A stretch of DNA of 64,000 bases from Mucor racemosus. Taxonomy: Eukaryota; Mucoromycota; Mucoromycetes; Mucorales; Mucoraceae. Position numbers and translations under genes: made by a program. The stretch is taken from contig JAPEHQ010000009.1 of assembly GCA_027405735.1 (NCBI GenBank), positions 310,001 to 374,000 of the forward strand, in the 5' to 3' direction. Below, in pieces: positions 1-12,502 of the stretch. Positions within the stretch are counted from its first letter, which is position 1. Each line of letters opens with the position of its first letter. The notes beneath the pieces are model-generated. The model saw nothing but the letters and a program-made list of their open reading frames with translations, searched no databases and was not told the DNA's origin.

Positions 1-2
1 TT

Positions 3-868
3 TCAATTAGGTTTATATATATATGAGGAGGTTAAGCGGAGATGCCGCAAACGAACAATTTCAATTTTATTGGCAGTTCCTGGGATTGCGCCATATGCTA
101 GTCCAATGTGTATCATTTTGTGCGCAAACAAGAAAGCCCAGAAAAGAGATCCCATAAAGCATTTGCGCCAAAAGTCATGAATAGAAGCATACCAAAGCTC
201 ACACCTGTATTATAAAAGTTACACCTGTTTTTTTTATTAGTAATTACACATAATTATGGCATCATTATGGTATATTATTACATACCATCCATTAAATCCT
301 CCAACAGGACATGTATAAGCACCAATTTCCATACTGATGGCTATGCCCAATAACACGGCCAATAAAGTATCCATGGCAAACCCAATGGCCGGTTTTATAT
401 TACCACTATTCTTGTTGAATTTCAATGATAAATGAACATAAATACAAAATGAACTCCAAATAAATGCTACCCATTCAATGCCATAAAAGAAGTATAATAG
501 TGCAGCATTATCGAATGGAACTGATGTCCTACCAGACCACTATTTTTGGTCAATCAATTGAATCTTCTTTCATGCAAATAAACATATAAACTTACTGCAT
601 TGGCACTTGCTTGAAATCCAAACGATCCTACAACACAAAACAATTGAATGACCCGGAGAATAAGCTTCCATTTGCTCGAAAGGCTATTAGTTTGATCTTG
701 CACATTCTGCAGTTGTTCTTCTTCTGTAATTATCGTTTTCTCGTTGATACTGCTGTTGACAATTGATGATGATGATGATGATGATGGCAAATCAAATTGC
801 GGCGATGGCTGGTAAACAGGCGGCGGCGGTGGTGGTGGGGGAGATATTTTACTGTTGTTATCTTCCAT
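3..868 (-). CDS. Tetraspan (MARVEL-like) membrane protein, 3 exons, 242 aa
   Basis: Exons are 868-596, 539-286 and 204-3; phases close and the stop codon lies only two bases from the window edge. The first intron starts GTAAGT, the second GTATGT. The N-terminus is a cytosolic-looking Pro-rich and poly-Ser stretch (residues about 8-40; the Ser run is a GAT microsatellite on the + strand). Four hydrophobic segments follow at roughly residues 68-90, 103-126, 141-162 and 185-208. A four-helix topology with a small Trp/Cys-rich loop is typical of MARVEL-type fungal plasma-membrane or vesicle proteins, but I see no diagnostic motif, so the family is inference. It lies head to head with PHO8, about 1 kb apart. 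Confidence 0.7.
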
Positions 869-1882
869 CTTGAGTTGATTGTTTTGAAATATAGGAAAAA
901 TGAAGCCACTTTTTATATGCCTGTCATCTCATCGAGAACTCTCTTTATTCCTTGATCGATGATTCTATATTGTATGATCTCTTCATTTGTTTATTTAAAA
1001 AAAAATAAACGATTTTAAATCAAACCTTTTAGCAGCTAAAAAAGGAAATATAATCAAACCAAATAGCAGAAAATTGGGTGTCAGGCACCATTTAAAAATT
1101 AAACCAAACTATACAATTGCAATGGATTTAACATATTCTAGAAAATTGTAAATCTTTGAAAGTTCTACCAACTTTATAAGGCGAAATGATACCTGCAAGT
1201 CTTCTTTTTTGTAAGCTTTATGAAGCTTTTTATAGCAGAAATACAGCGTCGCAACGCAAATTTTTATGTAAACGTATTGTACTTTTCATTATATGCGATA
1301 CGGCATGATCAGCAAATAAATATAATATGCTCATAGTTTTCGAGTATTGTCACTTAGTTTTCATGGTTAAGCTTCTCGAAAAAAAAAAAAAAAACAACCT
1401 AAAATGAATTTCTTCAATTTGATAGCAAATACCTTTTTAAATAGGATGTTTATCAACAAATTTACTAATTTTTTAAAAAGAAAAATATGGTGATCAAGAA
1501 AAGATGCTAACGTGCTCAACTGCATCAGTGCGCTTACAATAGCCCTTCATTTAACTTTTTTTGAGAAAATCCTTTGCAAACAGACCATGTAAGGAATTCT
1601 GCAATTTTGAACGATATGATTTTAGTCTTGTTTGCTTTTAGCTTAGAAAATAAAGATTTTTTTTTTGTCGAGATTACGATAACATTTTATAGTTATCACT
1701 TCAGGGAAGATTGAAAAAGATAGCGTTGATGTCCAGCGGGGGGTTCCTGAGTAAAAACAATGGCCTAAAGAACCAATAGGAAGACCTACAAAAAACCAAC
1801 AAAACCATATTTAAACTAATGTTTTCAAGGTTGATCGTTTACTTTTTTTCCCTTTCTTTTCTACATTGCATTATAAACTCAA
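869..1882. other. Intergenic region between divergent membrane-protein and PHO8 genes
   Basis: About 1 kb, AT-rich, with an A15 run near 1379-1394. It must hold both promoters. I see no additional coding, RNA or repeat feature. Confidence 0.6.
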
Positions 1883-3847
1883 ATGGCCAACAACTCAAAC
1901 TATAGCTCCATACCAAATAATGATCCAGAAAGATCATTTGGTAAACATAACCAAGGATCAAAAAATGTAAGTCTTTATCAGGAAATACAAAAATTCAGGT
2001 ACAAATTAAACTACTATCTATTTAGAAAAAGAAGCTTCATCTTATTGTAGGTGCTGCTATCATTGGAATTACTGGTGCCATTGTGATTATATCTACCGTG
2101 TTATTAGGAAAAAAAGTTGCTGATCCAGGTAACGTATATTATTGTGTAAACAAATAACATGATTACTCAACCAAATAAAAAAGTTCCCAAGAAGAACGTG
2201 ATCATGATGATTAGTGATGGCTTCGGTCCTGCTTCAGAGACCTTTGCTAGGCAATATTACCAATGGTTAGAACACAAGGATTACAAGGACGTGTTGCCAT
2301 TAGATGAGATTCATGTGGGTCAAAGCCGTACCCAGAGTTCTTCAAGTTTGGTAACTGATAGCGCTGCAGGAGCAACTGCATTTTCTTGTGCTAAAAAGTC
2401 GTACAACGGAGCTATTGGAGGTACCTCACTAGCATGAACGTTGCATATTAGATTGTTATTTATACATTTTATTAGTTGATCCAAACGAATCTCCATGTGG
2501 TACAGTTTTAGAATCTGCAAAACTACATAAAAACATGTTGACGGGTCTTGTTGTAACATCTCGTATCACTCATGCTACTCCTGCCGCATTTTCAGCTCAT
2601 GTTCTTGATCGTGATAACGAAAATTTAATTGCTGTACAGCAAATTGGTAATAACCCATTAGGTCGTACCGTTGATTTAATGTTTGGTGGTGGCGCTTGTG
2701 AATTTACAAAGAATTCATCTGCAAACAGTTGTAGATTGGATGATCGTGATTTATTCACTGAAGCAAAACACGATTTTGGCTGGAATGTCATCTTGAATAA
2801 ACAAGAATACGAAGCATTGCAAACAAGAGATGTTGAATTACCATTGATGGCGTTATTTGCTCCTGGCGTAAGTTACATTTGTAGATCATATTTAGGCAAT
2901 TTATATAATTAACTCGTATGAAATTAGCACATGGATTTTGAAATGGATAGAAATCCCCATCAACAGCCTGCTTTACACCAAATGGTGATCAAAGCATTAG
3001 ATATTCTTAAAACCAAATCTGATGAACAAGACACTGGTTTCTTTTTGATGATTGAAGGAAGTCGTATTGATATGGCTGCCCACAATAATGATCCTGCCGC
3101 TCATTTCCATGACATTTTAGAATACCATAAAACTGTAGAATTAGTCAAGAAATTTGTAGATGAAAATCCAAATACTGTTGTTGTTTCTACTAGTGATCAT
3201 GAAACTGGTGGTTTCACTGCTGGTAGACAAGTGGGTGAAGATTACCCAGATTATAAATGGAATCCAGAGGTCGTTCATCGCGTCCATAATTCTTCAGAAG
3301 CATTAGCCAATGCTTGGGCTGCATCTGTCAACGACGTGTATAGTCAAAACTATCTTAAAAAAGTCTTGATCCAGTCTGGTTTAGGCATTGAAGATGCTAC
3401 AAGACAAGAAATTGAAAAGATTACACAATGGAAATCAACCAACAAGACTGTAGAAGAGTTGTCTTGGTTGTTTTCTGATATGGTTTCTCGTCGTGCATTG
3501 TTGGGTGTAAGTTAAACGCTGCATTACACTGCAAGGGTAATCCATTAACCTTTCTTTTTTAGTGGTCTACTCATGGTCACACAGCAGTGGATGTTAATCT
3601 CTATGCAAAGGGTGATGGTACAGAAGTTTTGAGAGGAAGCCATGAAAATACCGAAATTGGTGATTTCATGGTTGATTTCCTTGATTTAGATTTAGGTGAT
3701 CTTACAGATAAACTTGTCAATTGCAGGTAAAGTGCTCTATTAACATGTCTCAACTTAAAAAACTGACTTGATTTCGGCAGTACTGGACCTCCTGCCGTGG
3801 ATATTACAAGTTTAGGTAACAGAAAAGCTACTATCTACCATGGTTAA
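1883..3847 (+). CDS. PHO8: Vacuolar-type alkaline phosphatase, 7 exons, 541 aa
   Basis: Exons are 1883-1966, 2026-2128, 2184-2420, 2476-2867, 2928-3506, 3563-3726 and 3781-3847, with all phases consistent. The enzyme hydrolyses phosphomonoesters. A short basic N-terminus precedes one transmembrane segment (residues about 33-54), giving the type II membrane topology of yeast Pho8, which sits in the vacuole with its catalytic domain in the lumen. The active-site motif VTDSAAGATAF has the nucleophile at Ser122. Metal-ligand motifs are MISDGFG (Asp74), APGHMDFEMDR, EGSRIDMAAHNND, STSDHETGGF and HGHTAVDV. Length matches the fungal family (yeast about 566). The exon 3 acceptor is AAG rather than TAG/CAG but is the only one that keeps frame. 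The start is the first ATG and gives the expected short cytosolic tail. Confidence 0.93.
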
Positions 3848-4081
3848 ATCATCTCTAATTGGACACATTGGTTGATGACTAACCAAGCATAATTTATCCG
3901 TTCTCCAGTCTATCAAATGCCTTTTCACTTTCTGACATCATCCCTGCAATCCTAAGCATTTTACACGCTATTTTAATAGTTAACTTTTTGTCATGTGTAA
4001 CAAACTTTTCAAATAAAAGAGTTTTTGTGTGGGGTCTTGTATGTATTTCTCTTCTTTTTATCAAGTTATATTATTTTAAAA

Positions 4082-4950
4082 ATGCTTTCCATTGCTGCTC
4101 GTTCAATTAAGACTACTTCAATCAAGTCCACTCTCCGTCCTTTGACTGCAATCCGTACCAAGGTTACTTTACCTGATCTTCCTTATGGTTATGATGTGAG
4201 TGTTATTCTCGTGATTTAGTATGTATAGATTATTAATCAATCACTCAAAAAAACAACAGGCTCTTGAACCCTATATCAACACTGAAATCATGAAGCTTCA
4301 TCATTCCAAGCATCATCAAACTTACGTTAATGGATTTAATGCAGCTGAAGGTAAGCTTCAAGATGCTTTCAAGTCTAATGATTTGACTGAGCAACTTGCT
4401 CTTCAAAATGCTCTTAAATTCAACGGTGGTGGACACATTAATCACACTATCTTTTGGCAAAATTTGGCCCCCAAGGGTAAGGGTGGTGGATCTCTTCCTA
4501 AGGGTGCTTTAGCATCTGCTATCGAAAAGGAATTTGGTTCTTTTGATGAATTCATCAAGAAGTTCAACACTGCCGCTGCTGGTGTTCAAGGTAAGAAAAT
4601 AATGGCATTCATGCCTCTTTTTTTTTTTTATGGTATTAATCCTGTAATATTCAACAATTAGGTTCTGGCTGGGCTTGGTTGGTAGGTTTTCGATACAATA
4701 TGAGATCATGTTGATATCATGTTTGCTAATATTTATAAAATAGGGTTACAACAAGCAATTCAAACGCGTTGAGATTGCCACTACTGCCAATCAAGATCCT
4801 TTGCTCACATTAACTCCTCTTTTGGGTATTGATGTCTGGGAGCACGCATACTATTTGCAATACAAGAATGTTCGTCCTGATTATCTTAAGAACATTTGGG
4901 AAGTTGTCAACTGGGAAACTGTCGCTGAACGTTTCGCTAAAGCTACTTAA
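4082..4950 (+). CDS. SOD2: Mitochondrial manganese superoxide dismutase, 4 exons, 223 aa
   Basis: Exons are 4082-4195, 4260-4590, 4662-4681 (only 20 nt) and 4744-4950. It converts superoxide to H2O2 and O2 in the mitochondrial matrix. Residues 1 to about 26 are Arg/Lys/Ser/Thr-rich without acids, a matrix presequence; the mature enzyme starts near LPDLPYGYD. Mn ligands by family position are His52 (LHHSKHH), His97 (NGGGHINH), Asp185 and His189 (DVWEHAYY). WAWLGYNK is split by the micro-exon. The gene converges on YPT7, the two stop codons being only 50 bp apart, so their 3' UTRs very likely overlap. Confidence 0.95.
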
Positions 4951-5000
4951 ATTTTACTAAATAAAAAAAACTATACTTCTTTTTATTCATTTTATATATT

Positions 5001-5867
<867 letters not shown>

Positions 5868-6293
5868 TATTTTATATTTTTATTTATTAGAAAAGGGAAA
5901 AAAAGAAGAAAGGAAAATATAAAAAAAAGAGATAAAAACCGCTGTATATGTTGTGTTGCAAGCGTTTAAAGCCATCAACTCCGAATTAACCATTTTGGAT
6001 TATAATACAATAGATGTTCAATTCAAGTAGATGATAGGGGAAATGTGATGATGGTTGTGTAATACAAAAAAAAAAAAAAAGAGTATTGGATTCTATATTG
6101 AATTGTGAGATAAAAGCATAGTGATGCTCATTCTGCCAAATCTACTGCCACAACAAGCACACCCAAGAAGAATAAACCCACACCCCCTTCCAAGCCTGTA
6201 AGATTTAAATTGCAACAAACAAATCAGTAAATGCCTTCTGTAGATGATTTTGAGCATAAATTCCCCTCATTAGAAGACTTGGGTAAATTCACT
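5868..6293. other. YPT7 upstream region
   Basis: About 430 bp with a T-rich tract before the YPT7 start (poly-purine on the + strand, 5880-5940) and an A run near 6066. A short + strand reading frame at 6231-6305 begins MPSVDDFEHKF but stops after 25 codons; I could not attach it to a gene. Confidence 0.4.
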
Positions 6294-6660
6294 TCATGTT
6301 CCATGTAATAATATATAATTTATTTGTATTTTGCTTGCTTGTTGGGTTAGAGATGGGTGCATCTTGTAAAAGCGCATGTTGATGCTAGGGATGCTCTTAT
6401 CTGCACCATACGTAGTTACTTTGTAATCATTAGGAAAGTAACCATCCAGAAAAGGCGCAATAAAATCCTTGATTGCAATATCCTTTTTCAATTCTTGAAG
6501 GGCATAATGAGCAGATAATGAGCGTCGCCTAACAAAATGTTAATAAAAGCCTTGTTTGTCATTTAAAATAAACGATACTTACAGTGACATGAGAATTATA
6601 TCGTTCGTCATGGAGAGTGTGGATGCTTGTAGGAATGCTTCAGCTTTTGCTTTACAGCTA
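6294..6660 (-). pseudogene. Unrecognised two-exon gene fragment lacking a clear start
   Basis: Exon 6535-6294 encodes about 80 residues (RRSLSAHYALQELKKD... ending LLHGT). It joins in frame across an intron (6536-6590, GTAAGT...TTAG) to about 27 residues read from 6660-6591 (CKAKAEAFLQASTLSMTND). No ATG in frame upstream continues the gene. Directly upstream (6684-6742) sits a copy of the short dispersed motif seen in the repeat islands, so the 5' end may have been lost to insertion or rearrangement. Codon use looks coding and the splice sites are good, but I recognise no family. It could also be a small gene with a further upstream exon. Confidence 0.3.
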
Positions 6661-6683
6661 TTTTGAATTAATATAACGAACTA

Positions 6684-6742
6684 GCAGTTCGATCTCGCTA
6701 CGTTCGACTATGGCATCGCTCTGCGGGCTAGATTTTGCAATT
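6684..6742 (-). repeat. Dispersed 55-bp motif, isolated copy
   Basis: Read on the minus strand it runs AAAATCTAGCCCGCAGAGCG followed by ATGCCATAGTCGAACGTAGC and GAGATCGAACTG. The same block occurs in the right-hand repeat islands at 31941, 38411, 53761, 60473 and 61489 on the + strand. Here it stands alone, about 25-55 kb away from the others. Confidence 0.7.
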
Positions 6743-6745
6743 TTT

Positions 6746-7690
6746 TCAATGAATGTATGATATGACAGACAGTTTTTCTAGTCTTAAACTATATTTGCTA
6801 TATCAGTAAACAATTTTATAAAACACTAATTTAATAGCTTAGATAAAACTCTACTTGCTCTAGCTCTACGGCGCTATGAATGTGTTAAGACCCTTATTTT
6901 GATGAGTTTTGGCACTCTTAATGGCCCCAAACAGAGCTGATTTTACAAATTTTAATCTTTAAAGAGGATTTAAGGTCGACCAAAATAAATTTAACGTCAA
7001 TTTTGTTTATATTATTTCATTTTAAAGTATATTTATACTTGCTGAAATATTTTAATTGACACAATTCATCTAAATTATTCATTTTATTGCACATTTCTGT
7101 TAATGATATCGATTTGAATAATACGATTTTACGTTCCGCATGAAATTCACAAAATATACCCAAATGACAATATTCGTTAGTTGATATATACCCCTTTCTT
7201 GCAATAAATAGTAAATAAAAAAAATATGAGCTAGTTATACAAATGCCACTCAATGTATTTCAGGTTTTTGGAAAAAAAATATGTACTATTGGGGGTGAAA
7301 AAATTGCTTAAAGGTAAAAATAAGGTTGATTTAAATCAATTTTTGATTTTTTTCACTCTTTCTTTTGCAATATTATAAAATTTGCTTTCGTGTATGCATT
7401 TACTTTTTTTTTAATTCAATTATCTTACACTAGAAATTCGTATTTAATTCAAAAATCTATTTAAAATTGGCTGAAAGTGGTCGAAAAAATCCTTTGAAAA
7501 CCAATATAAAGCCTTTTTTTTATGTTTTTTAGTTAATTTTTGTTTTAATAAGCTTTCGTACAAATAAAACCCAAACTAGACAATCATTGTTTATTTAGAC
7601 GTACCCAGATTAAATTGTAGTAGACGTTTCAGGTGAATTATATGTTAAATGGTAGTAAATTTGTTAAGAAACACTTTTTTATTGGTAATT
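6746..7690. other. AT-rich intergenic region, no feature seen
   Basis: About 0.95 kb of T- and A-rich sequence between the gene fragment and the stop of the Chs4-like gene. The only open frame (7017-7253, minus) has no recognisable domain and biased AT composition. I see nothing else. Confidence 0.6.
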
Positions 7691-10341
7691 TTACATAATA
7701 GTACACTGCGAATCTTTGCTCTTGGAAGCAGCATTTGCATTTGCATTTATAGCAGAGAGTTTCTTATCTTGAACAAGTGTTCGTTTCTTTTCATTCTTTT
7801 GGTGTTTAACCAGACTTTCTAATAAATTAACACGATCTTTTGCTTCTTTATGATTGCCTTTTTTGACGGCTTTAGAATAATAATGATGAGCTTGAGCGAA
7901 ATCTCTTGGAACACCAATACCAATTTCATAATACCATCTATTACATGCATTAGTTTTATATATTAAATATCTAAATTAGGTATTTACCCTAATAAATAGC
8001 ATGCATCAGGCAAGTTCTGATCTGCAGCTAAATGACACCATTTAAAAGCTGCATCTTCATCTCGAGATTGAGTTTTAGTCCAATTTGATTCATCTTGCTC
8101 AAATATAGCTAGCTGTTCTTCCAATTGTTCAGATGGAACTTTAACACCTTGATTATAGATTCTACAAAGACCCAACATGGCGTAAACATTGTTATTATTG
8201 TTGGCTGCAAGCTCGTAATAATTGTATGCCTTGGAAAGATTGATTCGAATGCCAAATAACCCTTGTTCATAGATATAACCAAGACGATATTGTGCAGCTG
8301 ACATGCCCATTTCGGCAGCATATTCAAGGTATGTAGTAGCAGCAAATGTGCCACCGTAATTTTGTATTAATTCACTATTAAAGAGATTAATATTGTTATT
8401 TTTTCTATAGAATTTCTATATGTACCTGGGTATATTGATTGAGGGATAATCATTTGTAAGGATTAATCCCAAGGTATAAGGGGCTTCTGGACATGTTCCA
8501 GTCGATTTCTCGGATGCTTTCATTAGTAATTGAATTGCTCCCGTGATATTGCGTCTAGAACCAAATTCACCATTCAAATTAATCATAGCAATTCTCTAGA
8601 AAAGAGTATTAATATACATAATATATACATATATACATAAATTTCAGAGAAAAATACTTACATAAAGAGCTTCCACTAAACCCAAACTTGCAGCATCTTC
8701 ATACAATTGAAAAGATGTCATGTAATCTTGTTCTCTTTCATGATATTGACCTACAGCAAACATTGCTTCTGGTACCTTTTCATTTGCCGCAATTTCATAA
8801 AATTTGAGTGCCTTGGTAGTACTTTTTCTAAACCCATACATGCCACGATCAAACCAAAGAGCCAGCAAATAAGCAGCTTCACCCACATGTTCTTTAGCTA
8901 ATCGTTTAATCCAACGAACACCTTCTTCTTCCAACATCTTTCTCTTTTTACGTTTACTAGCTTCTTCTCCTTCATCCACAAAAGATTGTTGGTTTACAGA
9001 ATCTCGGCGCATTGTATTGAGTGTATTTACACTGATATGGGTATCCATACTACTGCGACGGCTATTGATACTAGCTGGTCGGCTTACTGAACCATTAGTG
9101 GCACTGCTACCTCGACGAGAACGTTTTAATAAAGGTAAGCTGAGAGATAAATTGGGTCGAAATGGACGACGTTGTCCATCGTATAAACTAGCTACTTCTA
9201 AAAGGTATTTTGCATAAGTAAGTTGCACAGTACGATCTTTGGTTTTTAATGCCATTGTTCTGTAAAGTTTAATGGCATCAGGATGATTTGTAAGACTGTA
9301 AGATGCTTTAGAATATCTAGAAGATTGCTGTTGCTGTTGATGCATATGAGTTGGGTAAATGGAAGAAGGAGTAAGGGATGGAGTCAATGAAGGCTGTCGA
9401 ACATGTTGTAAGTGTGGACGAGTACTAGTAGATGAAACAGCAGAAGGAGGGCTCTGTTCTCTTAGTAAATCTCGGCTTTGACGACGATGATCTGCTGGTT
9501 GATGATGTTGATTAATAGATGATGATTCTAGTTTTTTATTTAAATCTTCTTGTTCAATTTCATCAGGTGATTTGGTTAATTCTTCGGCTGTTGTAATTAC
9601 CATTGCGTTGACTGATTGCTGAGCAACTGATGGAGAACTCTTTTTTGTTGGAGATGAAGGAAAGAAATCAGGATGATGTTGCGGTAATTGAGGAGGAGCA
9701 GGAGCAGGAGAAGGAGAAGGAGCAGGAGAAGGTGTCATGTTTGAATCATTACTACTATCTGTTATAGGTGATAATAAATGTGATTCATCAATAGTTAAAA
9801 GTGGAGGTAATGATTCCAAAGGTGGTAATAGTTCTAAATCCATATTCTTTTTATATTGAAAACGAAGTGGATGTTGTTGTTCAATTAGAGTTTTTGAAAC
9901 TTTTCGAATTACTGTTGGTTTATATTCTTGAATCTGTTGAGGCTGTTCAGAAGTATTAACATCTTCTTTATTGTTACCTTGCCAAGAGTTTGGAGGTGGT
10001 ACTACAACTATTTGTTGTTGCTGTTGAGGTGATTGAGGATGTACAGGAGTGCGTTCAATTTCTGCTGAGGAGATGATACTACTCAGTGTTGGTTTGTACT
10101 GATTATTTGCTAGATGTGGTTCATTGTCTTCTTCATAGAAATCAGGATTTACCACTCTTAATGTAAAAGGCGGATTATTTTGTTGATCATGAATTGCAGT
10201 GCCTGTATCTGAATCAACCGAGATTTTACTATCATTAATCATCATCAAATTACTGCTATTATTTAATGAATTTGTGGATGATTTTGTATGTAAATAATGA
10301 TTCGCTGATTGCAGCGGTAAGGACGCGTTTTTATATGGCAT
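7691..10341 (-). CDS. Sel1-repeat chitin synthase activator (Chs4/Skt5-like), 4 exons, 827 aa
   Basis: Exons are 10341-8662, 8595-8426, 8374-7988 and 7937-7691. The N-terminal half is low-complexity (Pro/Gln/Ser runs). The C-terminal half (about residues 450-800) is a row of Sel1-like TPR repeats with the usual AAYLLALWFDRGMYGF / AMFAVGQYHE / AQYRLGYIYEQGLFG pattern. The protein ends CTIM, a CaaX farnesylation box, after a Lys-rich tail. Repeats plus CaaX are the signature of yeast Chs4/Skt5, which binds and activates a class IV chitin synthase at the plasma membrane. I chose the ATG at 10341 because an upstream in-frame ATG would add 23 purely hydrophobic residues translated from a pyrimidine/purine-rich leader, unlike the family. 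Confidence 0.85.
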
Positions 10342-12502
10342 TTGTATTAAGAAAAAGAAAAGAAAGAGAAAAATAGAAAGAAAAAGAAAATTTAAGAAAT
10401 ATATATACACAAGAAAAATAAGTTTGATTCCCTTCTTTAGAATAATGTGTGTCTACAAAGCGTAGCGATTTCCACAGAGCTAATTTTTCCAAGGCACCAA
10501 CAATGGCAAATCCCATGTGAGATCATTGTCATTGGATGAGGGGCAACGACTCCGGATATATTGTAAGAGGGCTAAAAATAGCCTATTCTGTATTATGCGT
10601 TTTCAATCGAAAAAAGTAGTAGTAGAAAGTATCACCAATTACTTTTAATAGAATAAACTTACCACAGAATAAAAATGGTTCTGATTGCAATGTAGGTTCT
10701 AGATTATTTACATTTCTTTGAATGATTTTCAAACATGTTGACAATAAACATCATAAACTAGATTCATACATGTTAAATAAGCTCAATGCCTGATTAACAT
10801 GCAATTACTTTTTGTTGTCATCGGATACTAATTAAAAGGAACCGAAAAAAACAAACAAAAACAAACAAGGAAATTAGCAAGGTTCTAGGCCAACGATCAA
10901 CGATATTACATAATAGTCAAAACATAGAAAATGTTGATTGGTGATTTGTTATTTTACTTGAGTATTTGAATCGGATATTCCACTTTACACTTGAATGTAA
11001 TTAAACTCATGTTCTACACATATGTATATACACTCATCTCGATTACTAAAAAAGAAAACCTTTAATCAAAAACATCACCCTGGCAACCATGTGTCAGCTA
11101 CCTGGTACATCCCTATATCTAATGCTCGGTAGCAACCATGTTTTTTCAATAACAGCCAAATCAAACACAACGCGCACATCCTTTTCTTATTCCAATAAAC
11201 ATGTATAAAATACGGTTTTCTACAAGAACCGTGTTACCCATATTATACAGTCTCAAGTTACATTCAATTGCTTCTTCTCTTGTCTCGTTTTTTACGCAAA
11301 AAGAACTGATTGGTGCGATTTGTATAAATTTACATCTATTCTTAGTAACTAAACCATACAAGATATTTTGTTGTTAGACCCCCTCCTTTTCATTTGAAAT
11401 TAGGCTCAATTGCTTGCAATATTTGATACATCAATTAGTGCCAAGTAAATGATAGAAAACAACTTTTTTACGATGTATATTAGAGTTAGAAATCAACATT
11501 TCAAAACGACATTTTGCGCTGAAACGACCATTAATTCAGATTGAAACAAAAATAAGCATATCCAGAGACCAAAAAAAAATAGCTAGAGACAAGCTGACTC
11601 TCTGTTTTATGTAAGCGATACAGAAAATGCTGAATGTATATACACAGTTGTCGTAAATAAATCCTTTGATCACCAAAATCAGTCAAAAATCAACGATTTT
11701 AAAGCTATAATTCTGATGGATTTAAAGAGCTCCATCATCTCAGATTTGCACAAAACCATCTCCCAGAATCTCTATTTACTTGCTGATGTATTTTCTCGTT
11801 TTTTTTTTGGGAAAAAAAGTGAGCGATTTTTCGAAACTTTCCATGAGGGTTCATAAGGCCAAATCGATCAAAATCGCTTTTCTACGATTTAAACCTTAAA
11901 AACTAGATTTTTGTATATACCATTTCTAAGTCAAAAATGATCAGAATTTTCTTCTCTTTCACATGGAATTATTTATTTTGATGTATCTTATCAAAAAATT
12001 AGACTTTTTGTTAAAAAACTGTTATTTCTACTTTTCAAATTTGTGATGTTTTTTTAGCAGAAAAGTGTTTCTTGAATAGCACCATTAGATGCGCTTTTAT
12101 TGGTTCTACAAATTTTAATTAATATACTATGGATGGTTTATAAGCTGGTTTTTGAGTAATCTACGAAAACGTTTCAAGATTTTTCAAATTGGGTCAAAAT
12201 TAGGTCCAGATAAAAAATAAATTCATTCGGGATTTGAATCTATTTTGAGCCTTATATTTGTGTCATGGATCTGCAAGTAAAGGATGATTTCATGTGCATT
12301 TGCACCTCAAATGGATTGAATAGTTAAAGCAGGCACTGACTCAAGCTTCAAAGTACTCATAAGTGTATTTTTTTTTCGAAAAGAAACCACAAAAAAATTG
12401 TGGAATTAAGCATTTATTTGGAATGTCTGGATTTTTTTTTTTTTTTTTTTTTGATTTCAGCAATGTATTTTTGGTAAATTGCTAGCGAATCTAGCATCAT
12501 TT
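10342..12502. other. 2.1 kb AT-rich intergenic region
   Basis: Lies between the Chs4-like 5' end and the stop codon of the IP3R-like gene. Contains a T22 run near 12430-12452 and long A/T tracts. The only small frame (11161-11361, minus) shows no domain. I see no repeat shared with the right-hand islands. Confidence 0.6.

Noticed and set aside
6231..6305. Short + strand frame MPSVDDFEHKFPSLEDLGKF
   Set aside because: Stops after 25 codons with no splice site that extends it and no supporting upstream exon.
10342..10410. In-frame hydrophobic N-terminal extension of the Chs4/Skt5-like protein
   Set aside because: The 23 residues come from a purine/pyrimidine-rich leader and the family has no N-terminal membrane segment; the ATG at 10341 is better.
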